From Leptodactylus fallax (Eukaryota; Chordata; Amphibia; Anura; Leptodactylidae): a DNA stretch of 64,000 bases. Within the stretch, counting starts at the first letter, position 1. Every line of letters begins with the position of its first letter. The notes beneath the pieces were generated by a model, which searched no databases, was not told the origin of the DNA, and saw only the letters and a program-made list of their open reading frames with translations. Where the stretch lies: positions 6,554,001 through 6,618,000 of the forward strand of contig CAMRHE010000076.1 in assembly GCA_947044405.1 (NCBI GenBank), in the 5' to 3' direction. Positions 57,925 through 64,000 of this stretch are shown in pieces. The position numbers and the translations under genes were made by a program.

Positions 57925-58620
57925 TGTCTTATAACCACAAAGGAGCATTAACGGAGTATTATCCTGTGTGATGGCCACAAAGGAGCATTATATTGTGTCG
58001 GGGCGTTAATAGGGCATCATACTGCATGGAGGCATTAACAGGACATTATATTGTGTGAGAGCCAATATAGTGTGTGAGGGCATTAATATACCATTCTACT
58101 GTGTGGGGACCACAAAGGAGCATTATACTGTGGGGAGCAACTTGGAAGCATTATACTGTGTAGGGGGCCACTATGGAGCATTATGCTGTGTGTAGGCCAC
58201 ACATGCATTATAGTGCATGGGAGGTCACTAATGAGCATTATACTGTGGGGGAGACACTATGGAGCATTATACTGTGTGGGGGCTGATATGGAGCATTATA
58301 CTATGTGAAGACTATTATGGAGTTTTATACTGTGTACGGACTACTATGGAGCATTATACTATATGCAGACTACTATGGAGCATTATACTATATGCAGACT
58401 ACTATGGAGCATTATACTATATGCAGACTACTATGGAGCATTATACTATATGCAGACTACTATGGAGCATTATACTATGTGAGAGCCACTATGGATAATT
58501 ATACTGTTTGTGGGGCCACTATGGAGCATTATATTGTAGGGGGCCACTATGGAGTGTTATACTGTGTTGGGGACACTAAGGTGCATTATACTGTGGGGGG
58601 GGCATTATAATGTGTAAAGG
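57925..58620. repeat. 29-35-bp minisatellite
   Basis: The unit CTATGGAGCATTATACTATA plus TGCAGACTA is tandem. At 58340-58470 the steps are a regular 29 bp (CATTATACTA at 58352, 58381, 58410, 58439). Upstream and downstream units are more divergent and contain GTGTGGGGGCCACTA. A related block lies at 34600-34760. Open frames with repeated MEHYT/WSIILY are translated repeat. Confidence 0.9.
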
Positions 58621-58792
58621 GAGCCTGCCATTTTACCACATAAAATACACTGCAACATACTGCACAATTTTGTGAAGATTTTTTTTTTTTTAACCTGCAA
58701 CAGAAGCTTCTCACAGCATCCAGTGCACATACGAACATGGAACATATTCTACGCTCTGTATTACAGCCTTAATTTCCAGTATATATTTTATG
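58621..58792. other. No recognisable feature
   Basis: Short spacer with a T-run at about 58680-58691. Confidence 0.4.
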
Positions 58793-58892
58793 TAGGGGTC
58801 CACAACCTTAATTATTGCACAGAGTACTGAGTCTTCAATTTTTTTTATTTTTTTAAAATCGGCACACCATACAAAAAGATTGCCTACCCTTG
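58793..58892 (-). mobile_element. Short hAT-like MITE
   Basis: The ends TAGGGGTCCACAACCTT and AGATTGCCTACCCTTG are imperfect inverted CAGGGGT..GCAACCT-type termini. Read on the minus strand it aligns with the left part of the 785-2887 element (GTAGGCAA.CTTTTT, GTGCC.ATTTTAA, ACTC.GAGT). Flanking 8-mers do not match. Confidence 0.6.
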
Positions 58893-60039
58893 ATCTACAG
58901 AATCTACATAAGATGACGTTTAACTACTAAGTTATACAAATGTGAGACTTCACCTCCTGAAGCCTCTGTACAGTTCTGGATGTCTTCCGACTGATGAGTA
59001 ATGTTATATAAGCTGAATGTCATCCAATTTATCTCTTAATGTCAGACTTTCTATCAATCTGTAGCTGTCAATGCCAATCTATCTATGTCAGGCTCTTCAT
59101 TAGATTTCCGGTGTTTTTCCAAATGAATCAGGACTCCTAAAAGACATCAAGTCATTTATTTGTATTGTATAGACTTTAATTTAACATAAAGTAAATTCTA
59201 TTCTAAAGCTGTTTCTTATAGGGTTTACCCTTATATATAGTTAAAAGGGAATACATATTTATAAATTGTGTGATATTAAATGCAGCATTCCATGGGGAGC
59301 ATGTGGAGGATAAGAGTTGTGGTTGGATGGAGGCAGTAGTCCTCCGTCTCGGTGTACATGGTGGTGGTTGGTGGTGGTCTTCTCTATCGGACCTCACTCA
59401 CTCCCAGGGTTGGTACAGTAAAGAAGGGGCTGCACTTAGGATGGTGATTATTATATTGCCCCAGGGCACACCCTGTGTAGTGGTGGGTAGAAGGTGGGGG
59501 CATCTAGCGTATGATATTAATTTCCAAATAATAAGCAGGAAACTTTAGACCAGTTTACTGAAGACACAGTTCACTTTCAATGTAGTTGGAGGCACACAAA
59601 CTTATATGAACAGAGTCTGAACTGGAGCAAGGTCTGTCTTAGACTTTAGATCTTTGCAATTCTCAACTATGGGGTGCAGGTCTCAAATTCAGCACTTTAA
59701 ACTGCCCAAGCCGCTAAGCCTGTCCGAAAGCCTAGGAGCCTTGCCAAAGGCAGTGAGGCCCTAATTCAACAACTTCTCATAGACTAACCCATACTGAACC
59801 GAACCCAATGGGACAGGATGAGGCACACCAAGATTAGTTTAGCTCCGCTCCTCTTCTAGATGCATCCTCACATCCTCAAGACAGAGGACCTTCTTCAGCC
59901 ACAAAAGTACAAGCTTTAAACATCTTAAATGTTAGCTGCATTTGTTAGAGCATGTGATTCTTTACTAAAATACAATATACTTTGTTTAAAAATGTTCTAT
60001 TTTCTGAAAAACTCCTCTAAAGTTGCTGCCTTTAGGTGT
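58893..60039. other. Intergenic, possible old retroelement sequence
   Basis: Positions 59270-59520 are GT-rich and may be an old repeat. No diagnostic motifs. Confidence 0.35.
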
Positions 60040-62409
60040 CTCCCTTTTATCAGCTAGAAATAATGAGGTCATTGTTATGGTGGAGTTCAACAACCACAAT
60101 ATAAATTGGGAAACAGAATCCTGCAGGTCCACCAAACATAATAGGTTTTGGCAATAATAAAAGATAATTGCCTTTCCCAACTAGTACAGGACCCAATAAG
60201 AGGTTGGGGGAACTTCTAGACCTAATTTTAAGCAACAGACCTTACAAAATATGATAGTGGAGTTTGGGAGTCACCTGGGTAATAGTGATCACAACATAAT
60301 AAATGTTCAAGTATCCTTTTATAGTATGGGGGTACAAAAATACTAAACTTCAGGAAGGCCAACTAAGGGATGACCTTAGGGCCATAAACTGGGACAGTGA
60401 CTTAAAAACAAAAGGGTCATTTTCAAAAGCATCTTAAATAAGTCAAGTGACAGATATGTACCATATGGGAATAAACGTGTTAGGAACAAATGAAAACCAC
60501 TGTGGTTAAATAAAAATGTGATAAAAAGAAAGCATTTAAATTATTAAAACAGGAGGGAAGTGAAGAAGTGCGAAATAATTATAAGGAGAAAATTACATGT
60601 GTATAAACAGATAAAGGCTGCAAAGATTAAGACAGAGAGGTTCATAGCCAGGCAATGTAAAAATCACTCCAAAATATTCTTCAATTACATAAATAACAAG
60701 AAACTTAAATCTGATTCTCTGGGCCCTCTCAAAATAATCTGGGAGTAATGGTGGAGGAGGATGAGGAAAGGCTAATCTATTAAATGCCTTCTTCTCTACT
60801 GTTTATACACAGGAAAATGCAATAACTGGGGGCATGACTATAGATAAGGTAAATTATATGTTAAATGTCACTTGTTTAGCCTAGGAATAAGTGCAGCGGC
60901 ATCTTAAAAATACTAAAATAGACAAATATGTGGATCCTGTTAGTATTCACCCCCGCGTTCTGAAGGAATTAAATACAGCAATATACAATATATCAGGAAA
61001 ACAGGGTATGTCCCACAAGACTGGCGCATAGCAAATGTTGGCCCTATATACAAAAAGGGGTCAAAAAGTGATCCCGGAAACTATAGACCAGTAAGGCTAA
61101 CCTTAGTGGTGGGCAAAATTTCTGAAGGTTTTCTAAGAGATGCTTAAGGTTGAAAAGGTTAGTTCTAGACTGGACATGGGTAATGCAGTGGACGTGGTGT
61201 ATCTGGACTTTCCAAAGCCTTTTGATATTGTACCACATAAAAGATTCATGTACAAAAAAGAGGATGTTGGAACTGGGGGAAAATATACATTTGGATTCAC
61301 AACTGGCTCACTGATAGGAAACAGAGGGTGTGACCACAGGGGTCAGTATTGGGTCCTCTCCCGAATATGTTTATTAATGACCTGCTAAATGGTATACATG
61401 GGCAGGGTTTCCATATTTGCACATGATACTAAACTCTGTAAAAGTGAGGAGGGTAATAGAATATTACAGGGGGATCTAGGGAAACTGGAAGTATGGATGG
61501 GAATTTAGTAAATTAAGTTTAATGTAGACAAATGTAAGGTTATTCATTCTAGTTGAAGAAATAAAATGTATTATTATGTAGTTAGTAATAGTAAATTGAT
61601 GGGTAAAATGCCACTGAAAAAAACATTTGGTGAATAGTAAGCTTACCTTTAGTGACCAGTGCCTGCAGCTGCCACAAGGCAAATAAAATTCTGGGATGCA
61701 TCAAAAGAGGCAAAGATTCTTGTGACAAGAACATAGTTATGTCTATAAACAAATCACTAGTACGGCCATACACAGACTATTGCACATAATTTTGGGCCCC
61801 TGTATACAAGAAAGACATAACTGAACTAGAGAAAGTGCAGAGAAGGGCGACCAAGACAATTAGAGGAATGGGTGGATTGGAGGACAGAGACAGAATAATA
61901 CATTTTTGATTAATCTATTTACAAAAAAATGTCTACAGGGAAATCTAATCACAATGTACAAATACATGAAGGGACAGCACAAAGAACTTTCTAATGATCT
62001 TTTTGCTAGGACGGTGACAGTGACAAGAGGACATGGTCTTCGTCTAGTGTAGAGAACATTTCACCAGCAACATAGACAGGACATTTACTGTAAGAACAGC
62101 GAGGCCATAGAACTCACTGCCACAAGATGTAGCGATGGTGGATTCACTGAGCAAGTTCAAAAAGGGCCTGGATGCCTTTTCTTAATTTTTTAGTTTTAGA
62201 TTTTTGGTAAAGACAAGTTTATCCAGGGTTTTATACTGATTGCCAGAGTTGGAGACGGGAAGCAATTTTTTCCCATGGTATAAGGTAATTGGCATCAGCC
62301 TCATGGGGTTTTTTTTTTTTTTTTGCCTTTTTCTGGATCAACACTGTAAGGTTATAGGTTGGACTTGATGGACCTGTGTCTTCATCCAACCCCAACTATG
62401 TTACTATGT
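60040..62409 (+). mobile_element. CR1 LINE relic, endonuclease to 3' end
   Basis: A plus-strand CR1-type element read through many frameshifts and stops: the endonuclease end (MVEFNNHNINWET, LLDLILSNRPYK, then a ..NSDHN-like segment near 60285), reverse transcriptase (from about 61180), and the C-terminal LEKVQRRATKTIRGM near 61830. It ends with a CR1-style 3' tail: GATCAACACTGTAAGG, GGTTGGACTTGATGGACC and TATGTTACTATGTA. Length about 2.4 kb against 4-5 kb for full CR1. Old and inactive. Confidence 0.85.
60062..62170 (+). pseudogene. CR1 ORF2 (endonuclease-reverse transcriptase), heavily mutated
   Basis: Recognisable pieces in order: endonuclease C-terminal region with LDLILSNRPYK (about 60212), reverse-transcriptase motif A VVYLDFPKPFDIVPHK (about 61195; usual form YLDFSKAFD), an FAHDTKLC segment near 61420 where the catalytic FADD box has Asp replaced by His, KFNVDKCKVIHS (about 61520), ILGCIKRGKD (61690) and the QRRATKTIRG thumb/C-terminal motif (61837). 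Several stops and frameshifts separate them. Confidence 0.85.
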
Positions 62410-63089
62410 ATTAGGTATCCCCACATCTAAAAACGCTCATACTATTACAATCTAAAAATATTTAATCCATTTGGTAAAAAAACTAATCAAAATTACTGAA
62501 TCAGTTTTTTGCTGTTTGGCCATCCAAAAATTCTCCAAAATGGCACCAATAAAAACTACTTATTTTCCTGAAATAAAATTACATCTTACACAGCTATGTA
62601 CACAGAAACATATTAAAAAATATATAAAAATGTCACAAAATGATGATGCAAAAAAAAAAATTCTGCTTTTCTAAGTTTTTATTTTGTTTAAAGTTCTTAA
62701 AGCATAATAAAGACTTTATCAATTTGGTATTGCCAGTATGTTACTGTTTATGTTGATTTTCACTAGAAATAGGTCATCTGCATTTTTTTTTCCAATTTCA
62801 CCCCTACTGAATTTTTTTTTCAGCTTTCCTCTACATCGTACAGAATATGGTGCCCTTAATAAATAGTATTTGTCACGTAAAAAATAAGCCCTCATACAAC
62901 TCATGTTATATAGGAAAAATAAGTAACAAATTATGGCTTTTGGAAGGCAAGAAGTAAAAGATTAAATCAAAATTTCTTACAAATTGGTTTCAATCATTCA
63001 GAGGCAGTTAGCGGCATAGAACACCAATCTGAATAAATTTGCCTCAATAATTTAGACCATTTTAATGAAATACTGTGCAAAATTGATAG
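62410..63089. other. No recognisable feature
   Basis: A/T-rich intergenic sequence with short homopolymer runs. Confidence 0.45.
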
Positions 63090-63290
63090 TTTAGGTGCAG
63101 ACTTATTAATACTAGTTTTTAGACGATGCAAACTAAGACTAGACAGTGTCAGATTTATCACAGAGACTGATGCAGGATGATAAATCTGGCTCATTGTTTG
63201 GCTGTCTAGTCTAAGTTTATACCACCTATGAGTTAGATTAGTTTCTGACAAAAAATGCACCAAAAATCATGCACTCCTTTTGGAAAGTCA
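63090..63290. mobile_element. Fold-back MITE, uninterrupted copy
   Basis: ACTAAGACTAGACAGTGTCAG on the left pairs with CTGTCTAGTCTAAGTTTATACC on the right, and AGATTTATCACAGAGACTGA with ATGATAAATCTGG. Same family as the split element at 52005-53180. Confidence 0.7.
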
Positions 63291-64000
63291 CACCCACCCG
63301 AGCAGAAATAGTTATAAAGTAACAAGTTTTTTATTTTCTTATTTTTGTTTTCTTGTTGCATTTTTAATAGTAAGTATGCCCCATTGTGTTCTAAATAGTG
63401 TAGGGCAGGGTGGGCAGGGCACAAGAAATTACATTTTGCTTTGAAATCTTGTGTCATGCTCCACCCCCCAGACCCTGCCAGTAAATAGTAAAATGTCTTA
63501 CTGTTTATCAGGACTGCTCCTTTACCTTTGTTTGTTAGTGGGATGAAGAATTTTCAGCTCTGCTACATCTGTATTTATGTTATCAGTTTGAACACAGACA
63601 CACACGCATACATACACTTCATGAATATCACATGCACAGATTCATTACCACATAAATATTTCTTGCTAATTATCTTTTATGGAATTTATCACACATTCAT
63701 GAGAATCATAAATTGGCAATTCGCAGAAACAGATTTATTACATTTAAGTCAGTGATCAATGTGAGCCTAAGTTTACATGTGTGGGTGAGAGGAGAATGAA
63801 TTACATTACAATTGTAAATTGGTCGTCTGCATATCAGGAGCTCCAGTTAAGAGAAAAGTGCATATAATTAGAATGAAAAAAAAAAACATCTGCGGAAACT
63901 TCTGTGACATCCCACCCAGAGACAGTTTTTTTTTTCACTGTAATTTTATAGCTTGATGATCCGCACCTGCAAAGTGACAAGGTAGTTTGGTATAATGAGA
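63291..64000. other. No recognisable feature
   Basis: Intergenic sequence; the open frames are short and without motifs. Confidence 0.45.

Noticed and set aside
58259..58610. Repeated MEHYT/WSIILYADYYG open frames suggesting a repeat protein
   Set aside because: They arise from the 29-bp minisatellite. Two frames stay open because the repeat lacks stop codons; no start context, splice signals or flanking gene support them.

Overview
This window reads as non-coding genomic DNA from a vertebrate, most probably an anuran amphibian (frog or toad). I infer this from the repeat content: CR1- and L2-type LINEs, several Tc1-like elements, dense fold-back MITEs of the kinds common in frog genomes (TTAA-ended, TA-flanked and hAT-like), and many GATA-type microsatellites. 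I found no convincing host protein-coding exon, no complete functional RNA gene, no CRISPR array and no prokaryotic gene structure. Every open frame with a recognisable protein belongs to a decayed transposable element.

Layout. 0-3 kb: a probable composite hAT element (785-2887, near-matching 8-bp flanks) holding an L2 reverse-transcriptase fragment, a 31-bp minisatellite and a fold-back module. 3-9 kb: a TTAA MITE, a CR1 3' tail, a 46-bp minisatellite inside a TA-flanked MITE, and CT-rich repeat. 9-16 kb: a deleted Tc1 element, a long fold-back MITE, a second Tc1-like element and a hAT-like MITE. 16-26 kb: GATA arrays, MITEs and repeat-poor AT-rich stretches. 26-36 kb: a Tc1 fragment and more MITEs, one inserted in a minisatellite. 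36.8-38.7 kb: a Tc1-like element whose right end has become a four-unit 204-bp tandem array. 38.7-39.7 kb: repeat-poor DNA that is the best candidate for a conserved regulatory element. 40-41 kb: an intact-ended but internally deleted Tc1 element with a full catalytic domain. 43-50 kb: a minisatellite-bearing MITE and a cluster of TA-flanked MITEs. 52-55.5 kb: an LTR-like GC-rich insert, a U2-snRNA-headed poly(A) retroelement with an 11-bp target-site duplication, and a TTAA MITE. 58-62.4 kb: a 29-bp minisatellite, a short hAT MITE and a 2.4-kb CR1 LINE relic.

The most notable item is the 938-bp retroelement at 53574-54511 (minus strand), which starts with 46 nt of U2 snRNA and ends in 29 A. 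A second theme is that four of the tandem arrays lie in or on DNA-transposon sequence, as if transposon ends seeded them. Limits: all family assignments are from reading the sequence, with no database search, and boundaries of old repeats without visible target-site duplications are approximate.
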